A stretch of 64,000 nt of DNA from Telmatospirillum sp. (GCA_020248985.1 JADCGL010000002.1:23023-87022); one strand, 5' to 3'; positions 1-9,049 are shown, counted from the first letter of the stretch. Translations and numbers: made by a program. The notes: a model not told the origin generated them from the sequence alone.

Positions 1-969
1 CAGCGGCCAGAATTCGGCCAAGCCCGCCGCACCGCCGCCCAAACGCCACGCGGCCTGCAGCAATGCCGGGTAGTAGTAGTCCGACGCCAGAATGTCGCAC
101 AGGCCCGCGCGCACCAAGGTTTCGGCCGAGACCAGCGACAGATGGCTGCCGCCGCGCACCACGTTGGGCGCGCCCATGATCACATGGTCGCCTGCGGCTT
201 GTGCGGCCTCGGCGGTGGCGCGCGTCAGCGGAAATTCGGATATGCGGCACCCAAGGCTCCGGAATGCGGCGCGGTCTTCGGGGCTGCGGTCGTCGTGGCT
301 CGCGATCGCAATGCCCGCAGCGCGCGCGGCCGATGCGAGCCGTCGGTTCGCAGTCGCAACGTCCGGCGCAAAGGCCGCAACGCGGTCGAGGAGCGATGCG
401 AAGTCTTCGGCCTTCAGCCCCGTGCGCTCGACGATCTTGGCGGCGTGTGCCGGCCCGCGCGACGCTTTCAGCATGCCGGTCGTGTGGTCGTTGAACGCCA
501 GCAGCGCCACGCGGCCCTCGGCAAGCCACGCTTCGGCCGCGTCGAGCGCGTCGAGATTGAACGTCTCCCAGCGCAGATGCAGTTTGGTGTCGCACGCCAG
601 ATGCGGCCGGATGCGCTCGAGCGCATCGACGAAATGCCGCGCGCGCTCGGTGCTGCGCAAGCCCGGCTCCCACGACCAGGTCAGCGCGTGGAACGCCGTC
701 GTGATGCCGTTGGCGACCAATTGCCGGTCGGTCTCGAACAGCGCGATGTCGTCGGCGAAATAGACGCCCGGCCGCGGCATCGCCTGGCGCTCGAACGCGT
801 CGCCGTGGATGTCGACGATGCCGGGCAGCAGCAGCAAGCCGCGCGCATCCCAGATCTTCGCGTCGCCGCCGGCGGCGCCGAACCGGCCGTCGGTCATTTC
901 GATTTCGGCTTCAACCGGCGCGCCGTCCGGTGCTGGAATGCGGGCATTGACGATACGCGTCGGGTGCAT
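1..969 (-). CDS. phnM: Alpha-D-ribose 1-methylphosphonate 5-triphosphate diphosphatase PhnM (C-terminus off window)
   Basis: This reverse-strand frame is open from the ATG at 969 to the window edge (323 codons; the family is about 380 residues, so the C-terminus is missing). It begins MHPTRIVNARIPAPDG and soon reaches LLPGIVDIHGDAFERQ, the metal-binding amidohydrolase strand (HxD-type) typical of PhnM, followed by the family's PRPGV segment. PhnM removes diphosphate from the triphosphorylated phosphonate intermediate of the C-P lyase pathway in the cytoplasm. It is divergent from phnDCE across a 165-bp region holding a Pho-box-like array. Family assignment is firm; the remaining C-P lyase genes presumably lie to the left. 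Confidence 0.9.
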   Translation of the reverse strand, partial: MHPTRIVNARIPAPDGAPVEAEIEMTDGRFGAAGGDAKIWDARGLLLLPGIVDIHGDAFERQAMPRPGVYFADDIALFETDRQLVANGITTAFHALTWSWEPGLRSTERARHFVDALERIRPHLACDTKLHLRWETFNLDALDAAEAWLAEGRVALLAFNDHTTGMLKASRGPAHAAKIVERTGLKAEDFASLLDRVAAFAPDVATANRRLASAARAAGIAIASHDDRSPEDRAAFRSLGCRISEFPLTRATAEAAQAAGDHVIMGAPNVVRGGSHLSLVSAETLVRAGLCDILASDYYYPALLQAAWRLGGGAAGLAEFWPL

Positions 970-1042
970 GCGTCTGGTTCCTTCGGAGGTTTCGCACCGT
1001 CATACCCTCGGAACGTTACGGTTTTTCGCTTTTCGCGCACAA

Positions 1043-1071
1043 GAGTCACAGAAGCCTCACGGATGCGTCAT
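1043..1071 (+). promoter_or_regulatory. Pho-box-like triple direct repeat between phnM and phnD
   Basis: Three 7-bp units are separated by exactly 4 bp: GAGTCAC (1043-1049), GCCTCAC (1054-1060) and GCGTCAT (1065-1071). TCAC/TCAT therefore recurs every 11 bp, the geometry of PhoB boxes (CTGTCAT-like units). A single additional CCGTCAT lies at 997-1003. The array is 64 bp upstream of phnD, in its orientation, and could also serve phnM. Binding by PhoB is inferred from pattern and context. Confidence 0.6.
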
Positions 1072-1134
1072 GTCAAAGCAATGCACCGGCGCGATGAAGA
1101 TGAGCTTCGCCACACCGTTTCGGGAGGAACGACC

Positions 1135-2007
1135 ATGATCCGCCGCCATTTCCTTGCCCTTGCAGCACTTGCGGCCCTCGCAAGTCCCGCTTACGCGCAA
1201 ACGCCGGCCGAACTGCGCTTTGCCGTGACCGACGTCGTCGGCCTCGAGAATCTGCAGCGCGAATGGGGGCCGTTCCAGAAGGCCCTCGAAGCGCGAACGG
1301 GCCTCAAGCTGGCGTTTTTCGCCGTCACCAACCGCACGGCGGCGGTCGAGGCGATGAACGCCAAGCGCGTCGATCTCGTTTTCACCGGGCCTGCCGAATA
1401 CGTCGTGTTCCGCACCCGCACCAACGCCGTGCCGGTCATCGCCCTGCAGCGCACCGACTACTACGCCAACGTGGTCGTGCGCGCCGACAGCGGCATCACG
1501 GAAGTCTCCGAACTCAAGGGCAAAAAGGTCGCGTTCGGGGCGATCGGCTCGACCTCGCGCCATTTGGGGCCGATGCAGGTGCTGGCCGACCAAGGCCTCA
1601 ACCCGCGCGAAGACTTCCAGATCACGCACGTGTCGGCCAATGTCGGCTTCGAAGCGCTGAAGCGCGGCGACGTCGCGGCGATGGGCATGAACTACACCGA
1701 CTTCCAGCGCCTCGTCGAACGCGACCCGGCCACGCCCTATTTCGTGATCGCGCGCGGCCGCGACCTGCCGCTCGACCTCATTCTGGCGGGCGCGCATGTC
1801 GAGGCGTCTGTCGTGGAGCGCCTGCGCAAGGGCATCGCCGACAACGCGGCCGAAATGACCAAAGCGATCCTGGCGGGCGAAGGCGAGAACGTGAAGTTCA
1901 AAGGCATGTCGTGGGTGCCGTCGATCCGCGACGCGGACTACAACTACGTGCGCAAGATGTACCGCACGATCGGCCAGACCCAGTTCGGCGAATTCGTCGG
2001 GAACTGA
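1135..2007 (+). CDS. phnD: Phosphonate ABC transporter, substrate-binding protein PhnD
   Basis: This 290-residue periplasmic binding protein delivers phosphonates to the PhnCE transporter. Residues 1-21 form a signal peptide ending in SPAYA before QTPAEL. The mature part is a type 2 periplasmic binding protein with the PhnD/phosphite-binding features GLENLQREWGPFQKALE, VDLVFTGPAEYVVF and VAFGAIGSTSRHLGP, where the TGP and STS loops contribute to ligand binding. The ATG at 1135 is chosen because GGGAGGAA lies just upstream; upstream in-frame codons precede any signal peptide. phnC follows after 4 bp. The Pho-like array upstream suggests phosphate control. Confidence 0.93.
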   Translation: MIRRHFLALAALAALASPAYAQTPAELRFAVTDVVGLENLQREWGPFQKALEARTGLKLAFFAVTNRTAAVEAMNAKRVDLVFTGPAEYVVFRTRTNAVPVIALQRTDYYANVVVRADSGITEVSELKGKKVAFGAIGSTSRHLGPMQVLADQGLNPREDFQITHVSANVGFEALKRGDVAAMGMNYTDFQRLVERDPATPYFVIARGRDLPLDLILAGAHVEASVVERLRKGIADNAAEMTKAILAGEGENVKFKGMSWVPSIRDADYNYVRKMYRTIGQTQFGEFVGN

Positions 2008-2011
2008 GCCG

Positions 2012-2836
2012 ATGTTGCTGGATGCCGAGCGCGATGCGGCGACGCCGCACGCGCCCGCGCGTCCGGCGCCCGCTTTGTCATCGGGCGTTCTCGAAGTGGC
2101 CGGCCTCGCCAAGCGCTTCGGCGCCGACAAGCCGGTCTTTTCGGACGTCTCGTTCGCCGTCGGCAAAGGCGAGGCGGTTGCTCTGCTCGGCGCCAACGGG
2201 GCCGGCAAATCGACGCTGCTGCGCTGCTGCCTGCGGCTGATCGAGCCCGATGCGGGGTCGATCAAGCTGTTCGGCCGCGAACTCGTCGGCGCGTCGGCGG
2301 CGCCGCTGCGCGAACTTCGCGCGCGGGTCGGCTTTGTCTTCCAGCGCCACAATCTGGTGCCGCGCCTCAGCGCGCTTTCGAACACGATCCATGGCGCGCT
2401 GGGCCGCAGCGCGTCCGCCGGGCTGTGGTCGCCCCGGCTCTGGTCGCAGGCACTCGCCCCCGACGGCTTGCGCGCAGAAGCGCTCGCGTGCCTTGCGCGG
2501 GTGGGCCTGGCCGACATCGCGGCACGGCGCGCCGACCGGCTGTCGGGCGGGCAGTCGCAGCGCGTGGCGGTGGCGCGCGCCCTGATGCAGCAGGCCGAGA
2601 TCGTTTTCGCCGACGAACCGGCGGCGAGCCTCGATCCGGCGGCAGGTGCCGAGGTCATGGCGCTGTTTGCCGACCTCAACCGACGCGAAAAGCTGACCTT
2701 CGTTTACACGACGCACAACCTTGCCCATGCGCTCGAGTTTTCCGACCGCGTCATTGCACTGCGCGCGGGCCGCATTGAAATCGACGCGCCCACGCAGAGC
2801 CTGCGCGCCGACGATCTGAGGGGCCTCTATGGCTGA
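2012..2836 (+). CDS. phnC: Phosphonate ABC transporter, ATP-binding protein PhnC
   Basis: This 274-residue cytoplasmic ATPase powers phosphonate import. Walker A is GANGAGKS at residues 60-67, the ABC signature LSGGQSQRV starts near 177, and Walker B is IVFADEP near 197-203, followed by SLDP. A 25-residue Pro/Ala-rich leader precedes the conserved start (LEVAGLAKRFG), so the true start could be slightly downstream. The 3' end overlaps phnE by 8 bp, indicating translational coupling within phnD-phnC-phnE. Confidence 0.92.
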   Translation: MLLDAERDAATPHAPARPAPALSSGVLEVAGLAKRFGADKPVFSDVSFAVGKGEAVALLGANGAGKSTLLRCCLRLIEPDAGSIKLFGRELVGASAAPLRELRARVGFVFQRHNLVPRLSALSNTIHGALGRSASAGLWSPRLWSQALAPDGLRAEALACLARVGLADIAARRADRLSGGQSQRVAVARALMQQAEIVFADEPAASLDPAAGAEVMALFADLNRREKLTFVYTTHNLAHALEFSDRVIALRAGRIEIDAPTQSLRADDLRGLYG

Positions 2837-3626
2837 CCGCAGCGTCCCGGCTCTGCCGCCGCGCTTCGAACGCCCCGGCTTGCTCGCCTTCGTGCTGTGG
2901 GTGGCGGCCGGTGCATTGTTCGTGTCGGCGCTGCGCGGGACCGGATTTTCGGCCACAGAATTCTTCCACGGCATTCCCAATATCGTGCGCATCGTCGGCG
3001 AGATGTTTCCGCCCTCGCCGGACCGGCTGGCCAAGGTCGGCTGGGCGCTGCTGGAAACGTTCCAGATGGCCTTGGTGGGTACTGCGGCCGGCGTGGCGCT
3101 GAGCCTGCCGCTCGCGATCCTCGCCACGCGCCATCTGACGCCGCATCCGGTTTTCTACCACGCGGCGCGCGCGCTGATCGCCCTGTTCCGGACCGTTCCC
3201 GACCTTGTCTGGGCATTGATTTTCGTCGTGGCGGTCGGGCTCGGGCCGTTTGCGGGCACGCTTGCGATCATGATCGACAAGATCGGTTTCTGCGGCCGGT
3301 TTTTTGCCGAAGCGATGGAAGAGGCCGACCGCAATCCGCAGGAGGCGCTGCGCGCGATCGGGGCGGGCCGCGTGTCGGTCATTGCGGCCGCCGTGCTGCC
3401 GGCAGCCCTGCCGTCGATGGTCAACACGTCGCTGTTCAGCCTCGAAAAAGCCACGCGGTCTTCGGTCGTGCTGGGCCTCGTTGGGGCGGGCGGAATCGGG
3501 ATCGAACTGCAAGTTTCGATGGAGCTGTTCCGCTATGCCGAGGCCTCGACGATCATCATCGCGATCTTCGCGCTCGTGATCGCGGTCGAACGTTTCAGCG
3601 CGTGGCTGCGCCGCCGCATGATCTGA
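2829..3626 (+). CDS. phnE: Phosphonate ABC transporter, permease PhnE
   Basis: This 265-residue inner-membrane permease has about six hydrophobic segments (for example residues 17-37, 80-100, 115-140 and a C-terminal segment near 240). It carries the EAA-type cytoplasmic loop of ABC importers (EALRAIGAGRVSVIAAAVLPAALP) that docks on the ATPase, and the PhnE-typical region AEAMEEADRNP just before it. It pairs with PhnC and PhnD as the last gene of the operon. It ends 10 bp from the convergent LysE gene, and no intrinsic terminator is visible between them. Confidence 0.92.
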   Translation: MADRSVPALPPRFERPGLLAFVLWVAAGALFVSALRGTGFSATEFFHGIPNIVRIVGEMFPPSPDRLAKVGWALLETFQMALVGTAAGVALSLPLAILATRHLTPHPVFYHAARALIALFRTVPDLVWALIFVVAVGLGPFAGTLAIMIDKIGFCGRFFAEAMEEADRNPQEALRAIGAGRVSVIAAAVLPAALPSMVNTSLFSLEKATRSSVVLGLVGAGGIGIELQVSMELFRYAEASTIIIAIFALVIAVERFSAWLRRRMI

Positions 3627-3636
3627 CGGCCAAGCG

Positions 3637-4272
3637 TCAAACGTCGAACCCCGCGAGCCGCGCGACGACGAGCGCCGCAAATCCCGCCAAGCCCGCCGCA
3701 CAGCCGAAATTGAGCGTGCGCCACAGAAACGGGCCGATCATGCGGCGCGTGGCGGCGACCAAGCCGGCGCATACGAAGCACCACAGCAGCGACGCCGCCA
3801 TGAAGCCGGCCAGAAACACGGCGAAGGGCTGCCAGCCCGCGTGGCCGGGAGCGAGCACCGCGATGGTGCCGCCCAAGCCCGCCCAATAGGTGATGTTCAT
3901 CGGGTTCGACAGCGACATGGCCGCGCCCACCGCGATCCCGGTTTTGTCCGCGACCCCTGCGGGCTCGTTCGGATCGAAAGCGGGCACCGGCGACAGCCCG
4001 TCGCGCACGCTTTGGGCGGCAAGCCACAGCAGCAACGCCGCACCGGCAAGGGCGAGCGGCGCTTCCACATGCGGCAACGCGAACAGCGCCCCCGCCCCGG
4101 CCAGGCCCAGCACGGCCCAGGTGAAGTCGCCCACGAGCGAGCCCACCTGCACCGCGAAGGCCGGGCCGTAGCCGCCGCGCAAGCCGCGGCGCAAGGTTTC
4201 GGCGAACACCGCACCCGGCACGACGTTGAACAGCAGCCCCAGAAAAAACGCCGCGACGAAAAGTTCGCTCAC
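3637..4272 (-). CDS. LysE-family amino-acid exporter
   Basis: This 211-residue membrane protein has five to six hydrophobic segments and the LysE/RhtB N-terminal signature NVVPGAVFAETLRRGLRGG, which corresponds to the NPGP-like loop of amino-acid exporters. A second conserved stretch is SLSNPMNITYW. It probably exports an amino acid or related metabolite; the substrate cannot be read from sequence. The start is taken as the GTG at 4272, which overlaps the stop of the upstream SMP-30 gene as GTGA; longer in-frame extensions run antisense through that gene and are not protein-like. Confidence 0.82.
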   Translation of the reverse strand: MSELFVAAFFLGLLFNVVPGAVFAETLRRGLRGGYGPAFAVQVGSLVGDFTWAVLGLAGAGALFALPHVEAPLALAGAALLLWLAAQSVRDGLSPVPAFDPNEPAGVADKTGIAVGAAMSLSNPMNITYWAGLGGTIAVLAPGHAGWQPFAVFLAGFMAASLLWCFVCAGLVAATRRMIGPFLWRTLNFGCAAGLAGFAALVVARLAGFDV

Positions 4273-5159
4273 GCAGGAAGCTCCGCCGCCAACACCTGGC
4301 CCGTATCGGAATCGGTCAACAGCAAGGTGCGGCCGTCGGGGGCGAGAACGGCGTTCGTGATCGCGCGGCCGCCGCAGCTTGCGATCCGAAACAGCGGCTC
4401 GCCCCACTTGCTCAACACCCAAGCGCAGCCATGCCCCGGATCGCACACGATCACGCGGTCTTGGCCGTCGACCACAAGCCCGTCGGGGCCCGACACGCCG
4501 CCCGGCAATTGCGCGAACAGCTGCGTCTTGGCGCCGAGCGTGCCGGGATCGGCATTCACGCGCCAGATTTGGCCTGCCCGCGTCAAGGCGACATAGAGAT
4601 GCGTGCCCGCGCGGTTGAAGGCGAGCCCGTTGGGGCTCGGGCAATTGCCGAGAATGCGCGACAAAGCCCCGTCCGCCCCCAGCCGATAGACGCGGCCCGT
4701 GGGATCGTGCAGACCCGTCTGGCCTTGGTCGGTGAACCACACCGAACCGTCGGCCGCCAGAGCGAGATCGTTGAGGCCCTTGAAACTCTCGCTGTGCTGG
4801 GTCGCGAGCACGCTTGCGACAGCGCCCGTGCCCGCATCGATCGCAACGAGGCCGCGGCGATAGTCGGCCACCAGCAACGTGCCGTCGGCGCGCACTTTGA
4901 GCCCGTTGGGCCAGCCTTCGTACCGCACGACGACGCGCCAATCGCCCGCCGGCGACACGGCGAGCGCGCGCCCGAACGGAATATCCACAAGATAGAGCGT
5001 GCCGTCGGCAGCCAGGCACGGGCCTTCGAGAAAACTATCGACCGCCTGCCCGCCTTTGTTGGCGTCGGCCCATTCCGAGCGGGCGGGTGCGCGCAAGCTT
5101 TCCGGCAGGCGCGCATGGACCTTGGTGGCGATATCGCGCGGCGGCGCAAACCAGCTCAT
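4269..5159 (-). CDS. SMP-30/gluconolactonase/LRE-family protein
   Basis: This 296-residue cytoplasmic beta-propeller shows recurrent blades with the pattern DGTLYLVD, DGTLLVADY, DGSVWFTDQG and PDGRTLLLTD, and the family segment SPNGLAFN. SMP-30 proteins are calcium- or zinc-dependent lactonases or hydrolases acting on sugar or other lactones; the exact substrate is unknown. The ATG at 5159 (MSWFAPPRD) is preferred to the one 13 codons upstream because AAGGAAG precedes it at normal spacing. It is co-transcribed with the LysE-like exporter through a GTGA overlap. Confidence 0.8.
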   Translation of the reverse strand: MSWFAPPRDIATKVHARLPESLRAPARSEWADANKGGQAVDSFLEGPCLAADGTLYLVDIPFGRALAVSPAGDWRVVVRYEGWPNGLKVRADGTLLVADYRRGLVAIDAGTGAVASVLATQHSESFKGLNDLALAADGSVWFTDQGQTGLHDPTGRVYRLGADGALSRILGNCPSPNGLAFNRAGTHLYVALTRAGQIWRVNADPGTLGAKTQLFAQLPGGVSGPDGLVVDGQDRVIVCDPGHGCAWVLSKWGEPLFRIASCGGRAITNAVLAPDGRTLLLTDSDTGQVLAAELPA

Positions 5160-5262
5160 AACGGCTTCCTTTTGATGCCGGGGTTTCCGGGTTGCCATTC
5201 GGACAAACCCACGTTAGTTTCCCGGCCCTTCCCGAACCCTGGACATTTCGGCGGATATTAGA

Positions 5263-5829
5263 ATGAAGATCATCGGCAGCGCCATCCGTGCGGGCAACGT
5301 CATCGAAGTCGACGGCAAGATGTGGCGCGTCATCAAGCACAATATCGTGAGCCCGGGCAAAGGGGGCGCCTTCAACCAGATCGAAGTGCGCGACATCAAG
5401 ACCGGCACCAAATCGAACATGAAGTTCCGCTCCGACGAAACGTGCGAGTTGCTGCGCGTCGAGGAGAAGGATCTGCAGTATCTCTACAAGGAAGGCGAAC
5501 AATACACGTTCATGGACAACCAGTCCTACGAACAGGTGACGCTCGACGAAGAGATGATCGGCGATCCGGCGGCGTTCCTGACCGACAACATGGTCGTGTC
5601 GGTGCAGTTCATCGAAGGCATTCCGGTCGGCGTCGAGCTGCCGGTGACGGCGATCTGCACGATCGTCGAGGCAGACGCGGTCGTCAAAGGCCAGACGGCG
5701 TCCTCGTCCTACAAGCCGGCTTTGCTCGACAACGGCGTCAAGATCGGCGTGCCGCCGTTCGTGGCCGCGGGCGAGCGCGTGGTCGTGAACATCGCCGAAC
5801 GCGCGTACGTCGAACGCGCCAAAGACTAA
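5263..5829 (+). CDS. efp: Elongation factor P
   Basis: This 188-residue factor relieves ribosome stalling at polyproline stretches. All three EF-P barrels are present: KOW-like N-domain (1-65), OB domain, and the C-terminal domain ending GERVVVNIAERAYVERAKD. The tip loop reads SPGKGGAF, so Lys33 is the position that EpmA-type enzymes lysylate; no modification gene is in this window. A Pro-rich client exists nearby (the OmpA-like protein at 6713). The stop codon abuts the start of the inositol monophosphatase-like gene, implying co-transcription. It is divergent from SMP-30 with 103 bp between. Confidence 0.97.
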   Translation: MKIIGSAIRAGNVIEVDGKMWRVIKHNIVSPGKGGAFNQIEVRDIKTGTKSNMKFRSDETCELLRVEEKDLQYLYKEGEQYTFMDNQSYEQVTLDEEMIGDPAAFLTDNMVVSVQFIEGIPVGVELPVTAICTIVEADAVVKGQTASSSYKPALLDNGVKIGVPPFVAAGERVVVNIAERAYVERAKD

Positions 5830-6651
5830 ATGCGCCCGACCGCACGATCGGCCCTCTACAACGTGATGGAACGCGCGGCGCGCAAGGCCGGGCGCAATCT
5901 CGTGCGCGATTTCGGCGAGGTCGAGCAGCTGCAGGTCTCGGTCAAGGGGCCCAGCGACTTCGTCTCGACCGCCGATCTCGGCGCCGAGCGCACCTTGCGC
6001 AGCGAGCTTGAAAAGGCGCGGCCCGGCTATTCGTTCCTGCTCGAAGAGGGCGGAGCGGTCGCGGGCAAGGATCCCGACCATTGCTGGATCATCGATCCGC
6101 TCGACGGCACGACGAACTTCCTGCACTCGATCCCGCATTTCGCGATTTCGATCGCCCTCGTCCACAAAGACGACATTCTGGCGGGGCTGGTGTTCAACCC
6201 GGTCACCGACGAGCTTTATTTCGCCGAAAAAGGCCGCGGCGCGTTCTTGAACGACCGGCGTTTGCGCGTGTCGGGCCGCCGCGATCTGGGCGAAGCGCTG
6301 ATCGGCACCGGCGTGCCGTTCCGCGGCATGGGCAACCATCCGCATTATCTGAAGCTTTTGGCCGCCACGATCGCCGAAACGGCGGGCGTGCGCCGGGCCG
6401 GTGCTGCCGCCCTCGATCTTGCCTATGTGGCCGCCGGGCGACTCGACGGATTCTTCGAAATCGGCTTGAAGAAGTGGGACATCGCGGCCGGTCTGCTGCT
6501 GATCAAAGAAGCGGGCGGTTTTGCCGGCGACATCGACGGCGGGCCGGATGCGCTGGCCACCGGCAATGTCGTTGCCGGCAATGCCAAATTGTTCGACCGG
6601 CTTGGCAAATTGCTTCGCGAAGCGGGCGGATCGAGTTCTCCCCAGGTTTGA
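5830..6651 (+). CDS. suhB: Inositol monophosphatase family protein (SuhB-like)
   Basis: This 273-residue Mg2+-dependent phosphatase of the IMPase fold has the metal ligands Glu72 in LLEEGG, Asp89 in DPLDGTTNF and Asp217 in WDIAAG. Substrates of bacterial members include inositol-1-phosphate and related sugar phosphates; SuhB also takes part in ribosome biogenesis. It begins directly after the efp stop with no gap, so translation is probably coupled. The efp-suhB pairing is familiar in Alphaproteobacteria (from memory). Family is certain; the suhB symbol is less so, because fructose-bisphosphatase-type paralogues share these motifs. Confidence 0.88.
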   Translation: MRPTARSALYNVMERAARKAGRNLVRDFGEVEQLQVSVKGPSDFVSTADLGAERTLRSELEKARPGYSFLLEEGGAVAGKDPDHCWIIDPLDGTTNFLHSIPHFAISIALVHKDDILAGLVFNPVTDELYFAEKGRGAFLNDRRLRVSGRRDLGEALIGTGVPFRGMGNHPHYLKLLAATIAETAGVRRAGAAALDLAYVAAGRLDGFFEIGLKKWDIAAGLLLIKEAGGFAGDIDGGPDALATGNVVAGNAKLFDRLGKLLREAGGSSSPQV

Positions 6652-6712
6652 GTCCGGGCGGCGTGCAAAGCCGTTGTTTGCCGCGGCTGCATCGGGGTAA
6701 GGTCGAGCCCTT

Positions 6713-7852
6713 ATGAGCGCACATCAGATTCCCCGCACCCCCCTCTTGGCCGCAAGCGTCTTGGCTCTGGGCCTTGCCGTTGCCGCAACGCCGCTGGCCG
6801 CCCAACAGCAACTGCGCCAGCCGCGCCCGAGCGTCGAGGTCGATTGGTCGGTCCTCGACGAGATGCCCGTACCCGGTGCGGAAACGCCGCAATTGCGCCT
6901 GCCGCGCAGCGTTACGGGCCAAGGGGCCACGGGCCCTGCCGCAAATGCCGCCGGTTTGACGCCGCCGCGCACGGCGCCGACGCCGCTTGCCGCCGCGCCG
7001 ACCAGCCCGGTAACGCGCGCGCCGTTGGTGCCGCCCTCGGGCGGCGGTTTCGTGCCGCCCGCAGCCCCGCCGACCTTCGGCGACGCTGCTCCTTCGACCG
7101 CCGTCCCGGTGCCCGCAACGCCGGCCAATCCGCTCGGCGCCCCGCCTTCCCCGCCGCCCACAACGGCCGCTGCCCCGCAGCCCTTGGCAGCACCGTCGGC
7201 AGCGCCGCGCCCGGCCGCCCCGACGCTCAATTCGTCGACGCCCGCACCGACCGCGATGGCAAGCGCCCCGCCGCCGCCGCCCTCGGCCAACGTGATGCGC
7301 GCGCCGCAGACGATCGCCCCCCCGGCGCCTGGTGCGTCGGCGACAACCGCGCCGGCCCCGAGCGCGCCAGCGCCCGCCGCTATCGCACCGCCGCCCGCTC
7401 CGATCGCCGCCGCGGCACCGCCGCCGGCCCCCGTTCCGGTCGCCCCGGCACCTGTCGCAGCGCCGGCGCCTGCCCCGGCAGCCGCTGCAGCGTCCGCCGC
7501 ACCGGCGCAAGTTGCCGCTGCACCGGCGGCACGCGCTGCGACCGATCCGATTGCACGCCTGGGTTTTGCGGCCGGCGGTGCCGATCTTGCCGCCGACGCG
7601 CGCCCGGCCTTGGCGCGCGTGATTGAAGAATTGCAGCGCGATACGGCCGCGCGCCTGCAGCTGCAGGCCTTTGCTTCGGGCGGCGACGACCAGGGCGGCC
7701 AGGCACGGCGCTTGTCGCTGTCGCGCGCCCTTTCGGTGCGCGGCTATCTGATCGAACAAGGGATCGCCTCGACGCGCATCGACGTGCGCGCACTGGGCCG
7801 TGCGAGCGACGGGCCGCCCGACCGCGTCGACGTGCTGCTGATCCGCCGCTAG
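6713..7852 (+). CDS. Pro/Ala-rich periplasmic protein with C-terminal OmpA-like domain
   Basis: This 379-residue protein has an N-terminal signal sequence (hydrophobic 10-30, ending PLAAQQQ), a very long low-complexity linker of Pro, Ala and Thr from about 75 to 275, and a C-terminal OmpA/MotB-like peptidoglycan-binding domain from about 282 (FAAGGADLAADARPALARVIEEL, then LSLSRALSVRGYLIEQGI). The linker could span the periplasm. It lies 29 bp upstream of a MotA-like/MotB-like gene pair and is read as a partner that ties the complex to the cell wall. The biological role is unknown. The polyproline content makes it a plausible EF-P client. Confidence 0.75.
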   Translation: MSAHQIPRTPLLAASVLALGLAVAATPLAAQQQLRQPRPSVEVDWSVLDEMPVPGAETPQLRLPRSVTGQGATGPAANAAGLTPPRTAPTPLAAAPTSPVTRAPLVPPSGGGFVPPAAPPTFGDAAPSTAVPVPATPANPLGAPPSPPPTTAAAPQPLAAPSAAPRPAAPTLNSSTPAPTAMASAPPPPPSANVMRAPQTIAPPAPGASATTAPAPSAPAPAAIAPPPAPIAAAAPPPAPVPVAPAPVAAPAPAPAAAAASAAPAQVAAAPAARAATDPIARLGFAAGGADLAADARPALARVIEELQRDTAARLQLQAFASGGDDQGGQARRLSLSRALSVRGYLIEQGIASTRIDVRALGRASDGPPDRVDVLLIRR

Positions 7853-7881
7853 CCGCCGGGCCCGGAAAAGCGAGCGCCGCG

Positions 7882-9042
7882 ATGGACCAGCCGATCGGCC
7901 GCCCGACCCGTTTTCTGGTTCGCACTTTGCTGTTTCTGGCCGCCGTCGGCGGCGTGGTCTATCTGCTGTTCGACGGCATCGCCGAAGCCTTCCAGCACCA
8001 TCTGGCGCTGAACGGCCTCATTCTCGGCGTGCTGGCCTTGGGCATTCTGTTCAATTTCCGCCAGATCGTTTCGCTGAACGCCGAAATCGCGTGGATCGAC
8101 AAGTTCCGCGCGAACCGTCCGGCGCTGTCGAACGAAACGCCGCCGCGCCTGCTGGCCCCCATGGCCAAAATGCTCGGCGAGCGCACCGGGCGCTTCAGCC
8201 TGTCGACCGCCTCGATGCGCTCGCTGCTCGATTCGATCGGCAGCCGCATGGACGAGAGCCGCGATCTGTCGCGCTATCTCGTGGGGCTGCTGATCTTCCT
8301 GGGCCTGCTCGGCACGTTCTGGGGCTTGCTGCAAACCGTGGCGGCCGTGGGCGGTGTCGTTTCCACGCTCTCGGCTTCGACCGACACGGCGACGTTGTTC
8401 AACGATCTGCAGGCCGGCCTCAAAGCGCCGCTGACCGGCATGGGCACGGCCTTCGGCACGTCGCTGTTCGGCCTCGCAAGCTCGATCGTGCTGGGCTTCT
8501 GCGACCTGCAGGCAGGCCAGGCGCAGAACCGCTTCTACAACGATCTCGAAGAATGGCTGTCGGCGCAAACGCGCCTCTCGACCGGCTCGATCGGCGGCGG
8601 CGAAGGCGGGGAGACCGTGCCCGCCTACATCCAAGCGCTGCTCGAGACGACGGCCGACAATCTCGAAAATCTGCAGCGCACGATGGCGCGGGCCGAAGAC
8701 GGGCGCGCCACGTCCGCAGGTGCGAGCCTGCAGCTCATCGACAAGCTCGGCCAGCTCGCCGACCAGATGAAGGCCGAGCAGCAATTGCTGCTGAAACTCG
8801 CCGAGGGCCAGATCGAATTGCGCACCGCCCTGCTCAAGATGGCCGAGACGCCGCGCGCGTCCGGCGGCGGTGCCGCGATGGACGACGCCACGCGCCTGCA
8901 TATCCGCAACATGGATCTGGCCTTGGCGCGCATGGTCGAAGAAGGCAGTGCGGGCCGCCTGCAGATGACGCAGGACATCCGCAACGAGATCCGGCTGTTG
9001 GCGCGCACCATCGCCAACCTCGCCGAAGAACCGCGGAGCTAG
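7882..9042 (+). CDS. MotA/TolQ/ExbB-family proton channel subunit (non-flagellar)
   Basis: This 386-residue inner-membrane protein has hydrophobic segments near residues 10-30, 40-60, 133-160 and 183-212. The third and fourth carry the MotA/TolQ-type sequence GLLGTFWGLLQTVAAV and MGTAFGTSLFGLASSIVLG, which line the ion path. The C-terminal third is helical and cytoplasmic. No flagellar genes are nearby, and the pair with the next gene resembles the generic MotAB/ZorAB-type 5:2 ion-driven stator. It presumably uses the proton-motive force to move or regulate the cell-wall-anchored partner. Function beyond that is not known. Confidence 0.78.
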   Translation: MDQPIGRPTRFLVRTLLFLAAVGGVVYLLFDGIAEAFQHHLALNGLILGVLALGILFNFRQIVSLNAEIAWIDKFRANRPALSNETPPRLLAPMAKMLGERTGRFSLSTASMRSLLDSIGSRMDESRDLSRYLVGLLIFLGLLGTFWGLLQTVAAVGGVVSTLSASTDTATLFNDLQAGLKAPLTGMGTAFGTSLFGLASSIVLGFCDLQAGQAQNRFYNDLEEWLSAQTRLSTGSIGGGEGGETVPAYIQALLETTADNLENLQRTMARAEDGRATSAGASLQLIDKLGQLADQMKAEQQLLLKLAEGQIELRTALLKMAETPRASGGGAAMDDATRLHIRNMDLALARMVEEGSAGRLQMTQDIRNEIRLLARTIANLAEEPRS

Positions 9043-9049
9043 GCAAGCC

